NCBI GenBank assembly: GCA_019058365.1
Contig: JAHPZE010000001.1
Location: forward strand, 310,001-374,000
Reading direction: 5' to 3'
DNA: 64,000 nt
Source: Promethearchaeota archaeon
GTDB taxonomy: Archaea > Asgardarchaeota > Lokiarchaeia > Sigyniarchaeales > SOKP01
Shown: piece by piece, positions 8,658 to 18,476 of the stretch
Numbering within the stretch: position 1 is the stretch's first letter
How the letters are laid out: each line of letters begins with the position of its first letter
Made by a program: the position numbers and the translations under genes
The notes under the pieces: model-generated
Database searches by the model: none
Told to the model about the DNA's origin: nothing
The model's input: the letters and a program-made list of their open reading frames with translations, nothing else

Positions 8658-8810
8658 ATGGTAAAAGCAATATTATCAGTAAATGAAAGAAAAATTCCGT
8701 TAAAGGATTTCATGCAAGAGATGCTTACAAATATAATTCAGGGCTATTTAAAAACAACTAAAGGAGTTCCTGAAAACATTGAACATATTAAAATTGAAAT
8801 AGACCTATAA
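8658..8810 (+). CDS. Small hypothetical protein (50 aa)
   Basis: ATG to TAA encodes 50 residues with a well-formed alpha/beta pattern: MVKAILSVNERKIPLKDF, an amphipathic helix (MQEMLTNIIQGYLKTT), and a final strand (IEHIKIEIDL). The codon and amino-acid balance looks protein-coding, and it sits in its own transcript between the selenoprotein candidate and the convergent MFS gene. I do not know the family. Similar tiny 'strand-helix-strand' proteins are common in archaea, but I cannot assign a role. Confidence 0.5.
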   Translation: MVKAILSVNERKIPLKDFMQEMLTNIIQGYLKTTKGVPENIEHIKIEIDL

Positions 8811-8870
8811 GGTTTGCATTTTAAGAGTTTCAAATCCTTCCAAAATAAGAAAAAAAAAGAATTTTTATAG

Positions 8871-10181
8871 TTATAGTTCTTGAATTGCCTTTTCTTTAGC
8901 AATTCTTTCTTCTTCAGTTAGTTCTGTTTCACCTCTTTTAACAAAAAACATAAAAACTAATGCGAATATGAAGAAGAATGAGGTTACTAAAAATAAGGTA
9001 GAATTACCGAGTCCATCTATTAATGCGCCTACCATAAATGGTCCTAATATTGCTGCCATAAAACTGAAGAAATAATATACCCCTGTATAAGTTCCAATCT
9101 TTTTGCTCGTAGGAGCCATTTCCCATACTATAACGATTGAATTGATATTAATAAAAGCCCAACCAATTCCTGCTATAAATAAGATTATTGTAATAACCGT
9201 TTCCGTTTGAATTAAAAAGCCTATAATTAGTGCACTAATAAAAAGGATTAAACCGATTTTGATTGTTAGTCTTCTCCCTATTTTTGAAGCCAGTATCCCA
9301 GCTGGAAGTGCTGAAAGAAGAAATGCAATAGCTACGTACAACAACATGAACCCTGCATCACCACGTGACAACCCCAATACATCCATACCATAAACTGTAA
9401 AAAGAGCTTCTAACGCTTGATATCCGACAAACCATGAAAAAATTGCTAAAAGTATAAATAGTGTAGATTTATCCTCTTCAGATAAGATGTCTTTAAAACT
9501 TTCGATTAGATTAGGTCTATCTTTTTTATCTTTAATTTTTTGCCCTTCTACTTCCTCCCTTTCTAAAATTAGTTTATAGCTATAAGATTCCTTCTCTTTT
9601 ATTGTCAGTAGTAAGATAATTAAAGAGGCAACCATAATAATAGCAACTGCGAAAAATGCGGCAAATAGACTAATCGGTACAAGGAATTTATTAAAGAGGT
9701 ATGCAATTAAAGCTCCAATTCCACCCATGAAATTGATAACGGCATTTCCTTTACTTCTATTTACAGGTTCTACAAAATCTGGCATAATTGCTACTGCTTG
9801 TGATCTGTAAGATGCCATACTTATATTAAAAAAGAACATCCATATAAGTAAAAGCCATAAAGGATCTTGGGTAGGATTAATAGTAGAAATCATAATAAAG
9901 AATATAGCAGCAAGAGGAATTCCAACGATTAAATAGGGCATCCGACGACCAAGTCTTGTTCGTGTATTATCTGAAACTGTACCCATAATAGGTTGGACAA
10001 AAACCCCGATAATATTGTCCATTGCCATCCACACTCCTACAAGAGCATAAGAACCTAAATATTCAAATAGAGTAATATTAACCTGTGTATTGAACATTGA
10101 CCAAGCTATACCAGTTGTAAAAAATGCTAACCCTATAAAAGTGGTTTGCTTTAAATCAAATTTTTGTTTAGTTTCTGACAT
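8871..10181 (-). CDS. MFS transporter, GPH/sugar-cation symporter-like
   Basis: 436 residues, twelve hydrophobic segments and a long central cytoplasmic loop (about residues 195-225). The MFS signatures GTVSDNTRTRLGRRMPYLIVG (loop 2-3) and ASKIGRRLTIKIG (loop 8-9) are typical of the GPH/MelB-like and SLC45-like sugar symporters. The N-terminal IGLAFFTTGIAWSMFNTQV also fits. Likely role: cation-coupled uptake of a sugar or glycoside at the cytoplasmic membrane. Monocistronic, convergent to the small ORF at 8658. Substrate unknown. Confidence 0.75.
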   Translation of the reverse strand: MSETKQKFDLKQTTFIGLAFFTTGIAWSMFNTQVNITLFEYLGSYALVGVWMAMDNIIGVFVQPIMGTVSDNTRTRLGRRMPYLIVGIPLAAIFFIMISTINPTQDPLWLLLIWMFFFNISMASYRSQAVAIMPDFVEPVNRSKGNAVINFMGGIGALIAYLFNKFLVPISLFAAFFAVAIIMVASLIILLLTIKEKESYSYKLILEREEVEGQKIKDKKDRPNLIESFKDILSEEDKSTLFILLAIFSWFVGYQALEALFTVYGMDVLGLSRGDAGFMLLYVAIAFLLSALPAGILASKIGRRLTIKIGLILFISALIIGFLIQTETVITIILFIAGIGWAFININSIVIVWEMAPTSKKIGTYTGVYYFFSFMAAILGPFMVGALIDGLGNSTLFLVTSFFFIFALVFMFFVKRGETELTEEERIAKEKAIQEL

Positions 10182-10379
10182 AATTTTAAACCAATTTTTT
10201 GTAAATTTTGTGAATAATTGATTATTTATTAAATCTTTAAGTATTTAAAAGATCTATCTAGCAAATTTTCATTTTATAAAGACTGATTATACAAAAATGT
10301 ATATTAGAAGAAGTAAAAACCATTACCAAATTTAAAGTTATAAAAGCTAAATCGCGTTAAAATTACATCAAAAAAGAAT

Positions 10380-11264
10380 ATGAAACTAGAACCTGAATGT
10401 ATTGGATGTCTTTTTAATCAAGTGTTAAAAGCATTTGAATTATTAAATCCTAATATCTCTCGTGAAGTTGTGATTACTGCCCAGAAAAAACTCATGAAAT
10501 TTCTTTTAGACTTCAATATAAATGAGGTTGCCGCTCCTATTCTTGGAAAAGTGACTTATAATATCATTGCAGAGCTATTAGATAATAGGGATCCTTATCA
10601 TGATCTTAAAATTGAATATAATCGTCTTGTATTAAAGTACTTCGATGATACTTTAAATTTAATTGAAAAAGCAGAAGATCCTTTATTTATAGCTATTTTA
10701 GCGTCTGCACTTGGAAATACTATAGATTTTGCAGGTCAACATGATATAGATATTATTTATGACTTAGAAAACTTTAAGATCGAAAATTTAGCTATTAATG
10801 ATTATGAAAAATTCCAAAAATCATTAAAAAATTCAAAACAGCTATTAATATTAGGAGATAATGCCGGTGAGATTGTTTTCGATAAAATTCTAATCATTAT
10901 TCTTAAAAAATATTATCCAGATTTAGAAATAATCTATTCCGTGAGATCTGCTCCTATAATTAATGATGCTACTATTGAAGATGCGAAATTTATTAATCTA
11001 ACAAAATTAATTCATGTCATTGAGTCAAATGATGCTCCAGGAATAATTTTATCTGATGTATCAGAAGAATTTAAAGAATATTTCTATAACAAGAACACTA
11101 TTTTATTATCTAAGGGGCAAGGTAATTTCGAAAGTCTTTATGGTATGGAACTTCCCCAAAAAGATGTTTACTATTTATTAAAGGCTAAGTGTAATTTAAT
11201 GGAACGAATTTTTGAGGTAAAGATAGGAGATCTAATATTTAAAAAGAAAGAAAAGGGATTTTAA
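10380..11264 (+). CDS. DUF89 / ARMT1-like damage-control phosphatase
   Basis: The 294-residue protein has the archaeal DUF89 layout. The N-terminal MKLEPECIGCLFNQ is the typical cysteine start of this subgroup. A helical part follows (DPLFIAILASALGNTIDFAG), and the metal/phosphate site is LLILGDNAGEIVFDK, whose Asp-Asn-x-Gly-Glu matches the family active site. Further conserved pieces are VRSAPIINDATIEDA and ILLSKGQGNFE. The family is a set of metal-dependent phosphatases acting on harmful sugar phosphates or related metabolites. It ends four bases inside the convergent Roadblock gene. Natural substrate unknown. Confidence 0.82.
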   Translation: MKLEPECIGCLFNQVLKAFELLNPNISREVVITAQKKLMKFLLDFNINEVAAPILGKVTYNIIAELLDNRDPYHDLKIEYNRLVLKYFDDTLNLIEKAEDPLFIAILASALGNTIDFAGQHDIDIIYDLENFKIENLAINDYEKFQKSLKNSKQLLILGDNAGEIVFDKILIIILKKYYPDLEIIYSVRSAPIINDATIEDAKFINLTKLIHVIESNDAPGIILSDVSEEFKEYFYNKNTILLSKGQGNFESLYGMELPQKDVYYLLKAKCNLMERIFEVKIGDLIFKKKEKGF

Positions 11265-11752
11265 TTCGTTGAATTAGTTCTTAATTTTTTAATAGCATCA
11301 GTAAAAAAACCAAAGTCTCCAATTTCAGGTTCTTTTTGGTTGTCTTTAATCCTGTTAAAATATTCTTCAATCTGTGTAAATAAAATATTTTTAAAAGAAG
11401 TGAATTGACTAACTTCATTACAATTTTCATCAATTTCAGTACGATATAATGAATAAAACATATCTAATGCTTTTTCTGCCTCTTCTCTTATTCCAAGTCT
11501 TGCAAAACCCTTATCAAGTATTGCAACAAAGATCAAGTTATATTTATATACAATAATCATTTCTACGTCGAGTCCTTTAATGTTGATCTCTTCAATCTGT
11601 CCTAAATTTTCACCAAATAAACCTAAAGCACCTACAAAAGAAGATAATAAAACAGGATTAATCTTCGTATCCAATATAAGATCGAGGAGATACTGGCCAC
11701 TCTCTTCACAAATTACAATTCCTTTAATTCCCTTATGATTTCCAGAAATAAT
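11261..11752 (-). CDS. Roadblock/LC7-like domain protein, start unresolved
   Basis: The clear coding frame ends at TAA 11261. A TTG at 11674 would give 137 aa, but the frame stays coherent upstream (GIKGIVICEESGQYLL), which completes the first strand and helix of a Roadblock/LC7 fold. No ATG/GTG/TTG exists there. The best site is an AUU at 11752 or 11749 behind GGGA, giving about 163 aa. Roadblock domains are scaffolds and regulators of small GTPases and are unusually abundant in Asgard archaea. The core NPVLLSSFVGALGLFGENLG and VEMIIVYKYNLIFVAILDKG fit the family. No GTPase gene is adjacent. A 5' frameshift is an alternative explanation. Confidence 0.65.
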   Translation of the reverse strand: MISGNHKGIKGIVICEESGQYLLDLILDTKINPVLLSSFVGALGLFGENLGQIEEINIKGLDVEMIIVYKYNLIFVAILDKGFARLGIREEAEKALDMFYSLYRTEIDENCNEVSQFTSFKNILFTQIEEYFNRIKDNQKEPEIGDFGFFTDAIKKLRTNSTN

Positions 11753-11956
11753 TATCCCTGTTATTAATTTAATTAATATTCTAATTAAATAAAAATAATT
11801 TTAGCTAATAAAAGCATCTAATTTATAATTTTAATAATAGGATATATTATCTGGAAAATAGTTTTATATTCAGATTATCACTTTTATATTGTTTCATAGT
11901 TTCGTGATGGTGACACATACAATAAATAATTTTATTATTAAAAGAAAAAAATATTA

Positions 11957-12808
11957 TTATTTTTCTAAAATATCTCTAATTTTTTTAACTGTGTCTTTGA
12001 AAGCTTTAGCTGATTTGCTTTCGGGGTATTTTAAAACAAATGGTAACCCTTGGTCACTTTGTTGACTAACTTCAATTTCAAAAGGAATTTTTCCTAATAA
12101 CGCAACATTGAAATCTATGCTAGCTTTTTCCGCACCACCAGGAGGGTATAAGTCAATATATTCCCCACAATGAGGACAATTAAAACCAGACATATTCTCT
12201 ATTATTCCAAGGATGCTTCTTTCCATTACCATTGCCATTTTAATTGTTTTTCTTGCATCCATTAAAGCAACTTCTTGAGGAGTAGATACAATCACCACAT
12301 TTTCATCTGGAATTAATTGTAAAATATCTAAAGTTTCATCAGATGTTCCAGGAGGTAAATCACATATTAAATAATCAAGTTCACCCCACACAGCATCCCC
12401 TAAAAATTGTCTTACGGCACTCATTTTCATAGGACCTCTCCAAATTACAGGCTCATCAGATGTAAGAGTTAAAAATGCCATACTCATAACTTTAAGTTTT
12501 AATGGTCCATCAATAGGATAAAATATCTTAGCTTCAGCGTCGACTCTTGGTTTCAACTCTGGGTTAATACCCAACATTTTTATGACATTTGGGCCTGTAA
12601 TATCTACATCAAGAATTCCTACCCTCAATCCAACACTAGCTAAACTCATAGCAAGATTAATCGCCACAGTAGTTTTCCCTACACCACCCTTCCCCGAAAT
12701 GATAACAATTTTGTGCTTTATCTTTTCCATATTTTTTTGAATGTTTTTAGTACGCTCATCCAACATCATTTCTTTTAAATTTATATCTGGAACCTGTTCT
12801 TCTGACAT
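11957..12808 (-). CDS. Mrp/Nbp35-type Fe-S cluster carrier ATPase (copy 1)
   Basis: 283 residues with a deviant Walker A, ISGKGGVGKTTVAINLA, near residue 38; the switch DVDITGPNV; the family motif IWRGPMK; DLPPGTSDE; and the C-terminal FNCPHCGEY CxxC that binds a bridging 4Fe-4S cluster in the dimer. Mrp/Nbp35 proteins load clusters onto apo-proteins in an ATP-dependent way in the cytoplasm. SD AAGGTGA lies before the ATG. The sequence is very similar to a second copy at 61627-62526. This copy is divergent from the fwd operon, whose Fe-S proteins are plausible clients. Confidence 0.92.
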   Translation of the reverse strand: MSEEQVPDINLKEMMLDERTKNIQKNMEKIKHKIVIISGKGGVGKTTVAINLAMSLASVGLRVGILDVDITGPNVIKMLGINPELKPRVDAEAKIFYPIDGPLKLKVMSMAFLTLTSDEPVIWRGPMKMSAVRQFLGDAVWGELDYLICDLPPGTSDETLDILQLIPDENVVIVSTPQEVALMDARKTIKMAMVMERSILGIIENMSGFNCPHCGEYIDLYPPGGAEKASIDFNVALLGKIPFEIEVSQQSDQGLPFVLKYPESKSAKAFKDTVKKIRDILEK

Positions 12809-13066
12809 TTATTTAATCACCTTAATTTTCATCTAAAAATATTTATTTTATTATTATTTAATTTGAGAAACAAATGTATTGCTTTAATTCTATCGTTAAT
12901 AAATTATGAAATTTTCTGAGTTTTCAATTATAATTATAATTCCTACTGCGAGAAATTTATAATACATAAACTAAAGAAATTAATAAATCGCAGAATATTA
13001 TTCATAACTGAAAAGAGAAGAATAATTAATTTTTGAAGGTGTTTTTGAATACCAGTAAGTAATTTC

Positions 13067-13534
13067 ATGGAGCTCTATAAATTTTTACCTAAAACCAACT
13101 GCAAAAAGTGTGGGAAACCAACTTGTATGGCTTTTGCATTAGATTTGTTACAAGGAAAGGTAAAAATCGATGATTGTAGTCCACTTTTAGAACCTAAGTA
13201 CAAAAAGAATTATGATGCATTAAAGAATTTAATAGGTTCTGAAGAGGGAAAGGAAAAGGAGCTTAAAATTGATGTAGATACCGAGTTATGTGATGGATGT
13301 GGAATTTGTGTGACTGTATGTCCAGTTAATGCAAGGTATTGCCCTCCGACCTTAAGTGGTAAAGCTCCAGATTATCCCCCCGAAAATCACCAATTGTTTC
13401 AAGTTAAGGATGGAAAATGTGAACTATTAGCTATAAAATATTGTCGAAGAATCGAAGCGGAAGGGCGAGAAAGAGAATGTCGGGTTTGTGAAACCTATTG
13501 TCCACGAGAAGCTATAAAAATTGATTATGTTTAA
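13067..13534 (+). CDS. Fe-S protein with CdhE-like 4Fe-4S domain and ferredoxin, fwd-associated
   Basis: 155 residues. The N-terminus (PKTNCKKCGKPTCMAFALDLL) is the PF04060-type 4Fe-4S motif known from acetyl-CoA synthase gamma subunits and RnfB-like proteins. The middle has CDGCGICVTVCP and the C-terminus CRVCETYCP, giving two further clusters. It is the first gene of the fwd operon (38 nt before fwdB), where methanogens carry ferredoxin subunits FwdG/FwdF. Probable job: passing low-potential electrons to or from the tungsten/molybdenum site of FwdB in the cytoplasm. It is not a standard FwdG, so I give no symbol. Confidence 0.8.
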   Translation: MELYKFLPKTNCKKCGKPTCMAFALDLLQGKVKIDDCSPLLEPKYKKNYDALKNLIGSEEGKEKELKIDVDTELCDGCGICVTVCPVNARYCPPTLSGKAPDYPPENHQLFQVKDGKCELLAIKYCRRIEAEGRERECRVCETYCPREAIKIDYV

Positions 13535-13571
13535 TTTTATTCTAAGAATCTTTATAAGAGTGTAATAAATA

Positions 13572-14879
13572 ATGGTTAGTGAACGTATTACATGTTCTGG
13601 ATGTTCGCTTCTATGTGATGATATTATTATTAGAAGTGATGGTTTATATATTGATGAAGTAATTGGAGCTTGTTTGAAAGGTAAAGAGAGATTTGACCAA
13701 ATTACATCAAAGAACAGAATATTATCTCCTCTAATAAAAGAAGATGGAGAATTACAGAAAGCAACATTTGATGAAGCTTTAGGAAAAGTTATTAAAATTA
13801 TAAAGAACTCTTCTAAACCTCTTTTATATGGCTTTTCCACCACAAGTTGCGAAGCTCAATTAAAAGGTATTGATCTCGCAAAAACGATAAACGGCTTTAT
13901 AGATTCTAATTCTACAATCTGTCAAGGAAAAGTACTAAATATTTCAAAAGAAACGGGAATAACGCTAACAACTATCTCAGAAATTATAAATAAAGCAGAC
14001 TTATTGATGTTATGGGGAGCAAATGCAGCTGAATCAATACCACGTTTATTAAATAAGGTACTATTTTCACGGGGTAAGTTTAGAATGACTGGGCGAGAAA
14101 TTAAAACTTTAATAGTTATAGACCCAGTTAAAACAGCCTCTTTTGGAGTAATGGGTGTACGAGATATAGCACTTCAAATTGAACCAGGAAAAGATATTGA
14201 TTTGATTCGTGTTTTAAAAGAAGAATGTTGTGTAGCAGATAGTGTTCCAAACAATGGCGTTGCTGGTATAGATAAAGATGATCTAAAAAGATTATTACTC
14301 CATTTAACTGGTGCTGAAAATGGAGTAATTATAATTGGTCAAGGCATTTTAAGTTCTCAGAATAGTCCTAATGTAATTAAAGAGTTACTTGAATTAGTGC
14401 AATTAATAAATGTTAAGCAAAAAAAGGGACGCATTTCTATCATGATGTTAGGCGGTCATTATAACATGGTAGGTTTTGACCATGTTGCACTTTCAATATG
14501 TGGGAAAAACCATAGCTTACAATTTTTAAATAATCAATTGATTGAATCAAAAGAAACAATCGTCTCAAAAATTGAAAATGAAGATTTTGATTGTTCTATA
14601 ATTGTAGGAACGGATCCAATTTCGCATTTACCTTGGCAATTAAGTAAAAAATTGATGGCAAAACCTTTAATCCTAATCGATAATAAACAATCCGCAACCT
14701 CGTACGTAGCAGACATAATAATACCTTCAGCAATCACTGGAATTGAAAGTGGAGGATTAGCTTATCGTTTGGATCATATTCCAATTGAATTGAAAAAAAT
14801 CATAAAACCACCAAACGACATTCTTTCTGATGAAGAAATATTAACTAAAATTATGTATGGATTTAAGGAGGGTAGATAA
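13572..14879 (+). CDS. fwdB: Formylmethanofuran dehydrogenase subunit B
   Basis: 435 residues, the usual length. The N-terminal CSGCSLLCDDI binds a 4Fe-4S cluster. Next come KGKERFDQ and then DSNSTICQGK, where the Cys is the expected Mo/W ligand (Sec in some methanogens, Cys here). Molybdopterin-binding segments follow (LLMLWGANAAESIPR, LIVIDPVKTASF). FwdB is the catalytic subunit that reduces CO2 to formate, which FwdA transfers to methanofuran: the first step of the methyl branch of the archaeal Wood-Ljungdahl pathway, or its reverse. The operon runs Fe-S protein, fwdB, fwdD, fwdA. Confidence 0.92.
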   Translation: MVSERITCSGCSLLCDDIIIRSDGLYIDEVIGACLKGKERFDQITSKNRILSPLIKEDGELQKATFDEALGKVIKIIKNSSKPLLYGFSTTSCEAQLKGIDLAKTINGFIDSNSTICQGKVLNISKETGITLTTISEIINKADLLMLWGANAAESIPRLLNKVLFSRGKFRMTGREIKTLIVIDPVKTASFGVMGVRDIALQIEPGKDIDLIRVLKEECCVADSVPNNGVAGIDKDDLKRLLLHLTGAENGVIIIGQGILSSQNSPNVIKELLELVQLINVKQKKGRISIMMLGGHYNMVGFDHVALSICGKNHSLQFLNNQLIESKETIVSKIENEDFDCSIIVGTDPISHLPWQLSKKLMAKPLILIDNKQSATSYVADIIIPSAITGIESGGLAYRLDHIPIELKKIIKPPNDILSDEEILTKIMYGFKEGR

Positions 14880-14886
14880 AATAGAA

Positions 14887-15246
14887 ATGATAGTAAATAC
14901 AGTTAGAATAATGGATTACGATCAAGTAAAGGAGTATTCTTTAGGAGATGATACCTCTCTTACAGAAAATTTGGCGATTGGATTATTAAATCCAGAAGAT
15001 TTTAAAAATCTTAATTTAACTGCAAATGCAAATTTAAAAATAAGTAACAAGTATGGTAGTGTTATTATAAAGCCAATTCAAGATAAAAATGTTCCTATAG
15101 GAATTATTAATATGCCAGTCTCCATTTGGGCTAATCAAATTACTGGACTCGAGAAGAGTGAAATAGTATATAAAAATTTAAGCGTAAATGTGGAAGTAAC
15201 TTCAGACTCAGTAAAGAACGTAAAAAGTCTATTAAATATAATTTAA
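14887..15246 (+). CDS. fwdD: Formylmethanofuran dehydrogenase subunit D (molybdopterin-binding)
   Basis: About 119 residues. The likely start is ATG 14887, behind a GGAGGG that lies inside the end of fwdB; an upstream in-frame ATG at 14857 overlaps fwdB and is less likely. It is a beta-rich 'molydop_binding' domain with YSLGDDTSLTENLAIGLLNPEDFKNL and VPIGIINMPVSIWANQIT, the family pattern that closes over the pterin cofactor held by FwdB. Translationally coupled between fwdB and fwdA. Role: structural and cofactor-binding subunit of formylmethanofuran dehydrogenase. Confidence 0.85.
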   Translation: MIVNTVRIMDYDQVKEYSLGDDTSLTENLAIGLLNPEDFKNLNLTANANLKISNKYGSVIIKPIQDKNVPIGIINMPVSIWANQITGLEKSEIVYKNLSVNVEVTSDSVKNVKSLLNII

Positions 15247-15272
15247 ACAAATAGATAAGGGGATTATTAGAA

Positions 15273-16937
15273 TTGAATAAGCTAATTATCAAAAATGGTT
15301 TAGTGTTTGATCCCATCAACGATATTAATGGAGAAACAAAAGATATTTTAATTGAGTCTGGTAAAATAGTAGAAAAATTTAGCAGTGAAAGTAATGTTAA
15401 AGAAATAAATGCAAAGAATAGGAGTGTTATCCCCGCAGCTCTAGATATCCATACACATATAGCTTCTCAACAAACTAATTGGGCGCGATTATTAGGGTCA
15501 AATAACAAAAAATTCCAAGAGAATTGGGAAGGATTAACACTTAAAAACATTACAAGAAATTATATTTCTAATGGATACACATTTATACTTGAAGCTAATG
15601 TGTTTCCATCTTTAGCGAGAGAAACTATTTTTAATTTTAAACAAATACCTGTACTTGATAAGGCAATGTTATTAAATGTAAGTAATCTATGGCCTTTAGA
15701 ACTAGAATTTCAGAGAAAAAAAATTGATGAGATGGCAGTATTTCTATCTGACCTTCTATCAAAAACATATGGTTTTGGTTTCAAAGTCTATAATCCATTC
15801 GAAAATGAAATATGGAATTTTAAAGAACTAAGAGATGATTTAACACAACAAGGACGATTGTACAATTTTTCAACAATGGATGTGTATGAAAACCTTCTTA
15901 GATGCAATGAAAAACTTGGAATGCCTCATTCTCTTCATGCTCATATTGAAGGTTATGAAAATGCAACTGGCAAGAATAATCTCTTTGTTATTTTGGAAAA
16001 GATTAAATCATTAAATTTAACTCCCAATCAATATATAGGAAGAGATCACATTTTTCATATTGCTCATGCTAATACATATAACTATGATGGGGATAATGAG
16101 AATTTAATTAATTTTTTAAATGAAAATCATGATTTTTATATTGATCTTGCATTTCTAAGCTTCAATCCAATAAATCCATTAATAACTTCAGACAGAAGAC
16201 TTATACATTCGATGTTAACATCTGATATAATCGATAATCCGCATAAATTAATTAGTTCAGCTATAGAATTTGAAGGAGATTATTTTATTTCAATGAGAAA
16301 TTTAAACAAAAATAATTATGTTAATTGTAATTTATGGGCTAATGCTATCGATTTAGCATTAAATATTAAAAATAAATTTCAAGTTAGTTTTTCTTTAAAT
16401 TTTCCTAATTATGCTAATATTTCTGATATTCCTGAAATTGCGACATGGTTAACAAGTAAGGAAGCTCGCGATAATTTCATGAAAGATATGAATACTGATT
16501 TCCTTAATAACCATCCTTTAGCTAATGACGATAAAGAACTAAAATTTCCAGAATTAATATGGTTAACAAGAATAAGTCCAGCAAAATCCTTAGGTTTATC
16601 AAGGATCAAAGGAAATCTTGGTTTAGATGCAGATGGCGATCTAAATATCTTAGATACGAATATTAATGAAATAGATCTCTCTAAAGACCATAGAAAATTA
16701 AGGAATGCATTACAAAATATTGAATATGTTATAAAATCAGGAGTAATTGTTAAAAAACAAAATGAATTCAATTTCAGTCATAATGGCTCAATTTTCTGGT
16801 CTAACGGAAAAGTTAACGTAAAAGAAAAAGATTTTATTATGTCTAAAAAAAAGGAATTTTACCAAAAGTATTCCTCTCTTTTTTATGATTCTTACAAAGT
16901 TTCGGTTGATAAGAATCTATTAAGAAGAGTTGATTAA
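15273..16937 (+). CDS. fwdA: Formylmethanofuran dehydrogenase subunit A (amidohydrolase)
   Basis: 554 residues from TTG 15273 with AGGGGATT upstream; length normal for FwdA. The amidohydrolase metal motif is DIHTHIASQQTNWAR (HxH). Later ligands include HSLHAHIEGYE and the HIAHANTYNYDGDNEN block, as in FwdA. FwdA transfers the formate made at FwdB onto methanofuran at a binuclear metal site reached by an internal tunnel. It is the last gene of the operon. fwdC, normally beside fwdA, is not in this operon or window, so FwdC must be encoded elsewhere or be absent. Confidence 0.9.
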   Translation: MNKLIIKNGLVFDPINDINGETKDILIESGKIVEKFSSESNVKEINAKNRSVIPAALDIHTHIASQQTNWARLLGSNNKKFQENWEGLTLKNITRNYISNGYTFILEANVFPSLARETIFNFKQIPVLDKAMLLNVSNLWPLELEFQRKKIDEMAVFLSDLLSKTYGFGFKVYNPFENEIWNFKELRDDLTQQGRLYNFSTMDVYENLLRCNEKLGMPHSLHAHIEGYENATGKNNLFVILEKIKSLNLTPNQYIGRDHIFHIAHANTYNYDGDNENLINFLNENHDFYIDLAFLSFNPINPLITSDRRLIHSMLTSDIIDNPHKLISSAIEFEGDYFISMRNLNKNNYVNCNLWANAIDLALNIKNKFQVSFSLNFPNYANISDIPEIATWLTSKEARDNFMKDMNTDFLNNHPLANDDKELKFPELIWLTRISPAKSLGLSRIKGNLGLDADGDLNILDTNINEIDLSKDHRKLRNALQNIEYVIKSGVIVKKQNEFNFSHNGSIFWSNGKVNVKEKDFIMSKKKEFYQKYSSLFYDSYKVSVDKNLLRRVD

Positions 16938-17015
16938 ATTTAATTTTTCCTTTCTATTTAAGAATAATTATTTAAGTGAACTCGATTAATTTTATACAAT
17001 ATAAAAGTAATTAAT

Positions 17016-18128
17016 TTATTTCACAGCTTCAGGGAGTAGTACGATAAAGTTACTTCCTTTTGAGTAATTTCCTTTAACTTTATCTTCAACCCAGATTTTT
17101 CCTTTATAACTTTCTATAATTTTTTTCACGAGGGTTAATCCAAACCCCATTCCCCTTGAACCTTTTTCTTTGTTGAATCTTTTTATAAAAATTCTTTGTT
17201 TTATTTCATCAGAAATCCCAATACCATTATCCCTGAATTCAAATTTAATGAATTTTACGTTTTTCTGTATTTCTTTGGAAATTTTTATGAGAATCTCAAC
17301 TTTGGGTTCATTATTATAAGTTAATGCATTGATTAACAAATTTTCAAAAACATCAATTAACAAATCATTAACTTGAACGAAAATGTCATCTTGAAATGAA
17401 TCTATAGCAATATCAATATCTTTTACTTTCTTATTGACTAAGACAAAATTTATCGCATCTTTAAGAACATCTATTGCATTAATAACTTTAATGGATCTTT
17501 CTTCATTGTCTAAAGAAGACAATTTTTGGACATTACTAACCATTTTTGCCCCTCTTGTGAGTTGATTTTTAATTATTTCATAATACTCTTTAATCTCACC
17601 CTCTCTTTCTTGTTCATTTAAGTATTTTTCACTAAGTTCTATTGCGATACTTATATTAGTAAGTATGTTATTGATATCATGATAGAATAAATCTTTATAA
17701 AGTTCAGCTCGATCGTATGCTTCACGAAACTGCTTCTCTGATTGTTTTAATTTCTTTTCTGCTTCTTTTTTCTCAGTAATATCTCGAGTAAATCCATAAA
17801 AACCAACTTTACTTCCACTAGAGTTATATCTTAAGTAAAAAGATCCTTCAAAAGTACGTATCTCCCCATCACTTCTTATAACTTGACTTTCAAAAATCCC
17901 TTTTGGAAGATTAGTTTTGTATAAATTATTAAAGATTTCAAATACTTCTTTTGTCGTATCTTTATCTAAAAAAGTGGTATAACTCTTTCCTAATAGTTTT
18001 TCTCTAGGAATCCCTAAGTATCTACAAATATAATCGTTGACATAAGTATAATTTCCTTGTAGATCTACTTCAAAATATCCGTCCTCAAGATTCTCAATAA
18101 TTTCTCTGTACCTTTCATCAGATTCCAT
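17016..18128 (-). CDS. PAS-domain sensor histidine kinase
   Basis: 370 residues. The N-terminal PAS domain (about 5-120) ends in a typical PAC 'GFYGFTRDITEKKEAE'. A coiled helix leads to an unusual H-box, LFYHDINNILTNISIA (about 145), and then the HATPase module with N-box NLLINALTYNNEP, G1 FRDNGIGIS and G2 GMGFGLTLVKKI. It has no membrane span, so it is cytoplasmic, and no partner regulator is adjacent. The catalytic part closely resembles the kinase at 28558 (same HDINN box), so the two are paralogues. Signal unknown. Confidence 0.85.
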   Translation of the reverse strand: MESDERYREIIENLEDGYFEVDLQGNYTYVNDYICRYLGIPREKLLGKSYTTFLDKDTTKEVFEIFNNLYKTNLPKGIFESQVIRSDGEIRTFEGSFYLRYNSSGSKVGFYGFTRDITEKKEAEKKLKQSEKQFREAYDRAELYKDLFYHDINNILTNISIAIELSEKYLNEQEREGEIKEYYEIIKNQLTRGAKMVSNVQKLSSLDNEERSIKVINAIDVLKDAINFVLVNKKVKDIDIAIDSFQDDIFVQVNDLLIDVFENLLINALTYNNEPKVEILIKISKEIQKNVKFIKFEFRDNGIGISDEIKQRIFIKRFNKEKGSRGMGFGLTLVKKIIESYKGKIWVEDKVKGNYSKGSNFIVLLPEAVK

Positions 18129-18476
18129 AAAGTTTCGTTAAGCCTCTTTCATTTGAGTTATGTATCTAAACAATAACGCTAGTATAGTTTGAACTGTATC
18201 GGATTTATAAATATGTATTTTTAATTATAAGATAATTCAATAGCTAATACAAAGAAGATAATTAAGAAATTTAATCTTATGTTGATAATTTTATTTATGT
18301 TTTAATTCGTAACACAAAAAGAGAAATTAATATTTTAAAACATCAATTGTTTTCTTTAATTGCTAATTTTTTAAAGTTAACAGATTCAGTAATATAAAAT
18401 CTTTATTTACACACTTCCATCATATCAATAGGTTAAATTTCTCTAGTTTATTAAGATACTTTTTACAGCCTTTCTA
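18129..18476. other. Intergenic region, no gene seen
   Basis: About 350 nt of very AT-rich DNA lie between two minus-strand genes. I see no ORF with coding character, no tRNA-like fold and no clear palindrome. It should hold the promoter of the PAS kinase and the 3' end of the transcript from upstream, but I cannot place either precisely. Confidence 0.5.

Noticed and set aside
13572..14879. Possible Sec in FwdB
   Set aside because: The metal-ligand position reads Cys (STICQGK) and the frame has no UGA.
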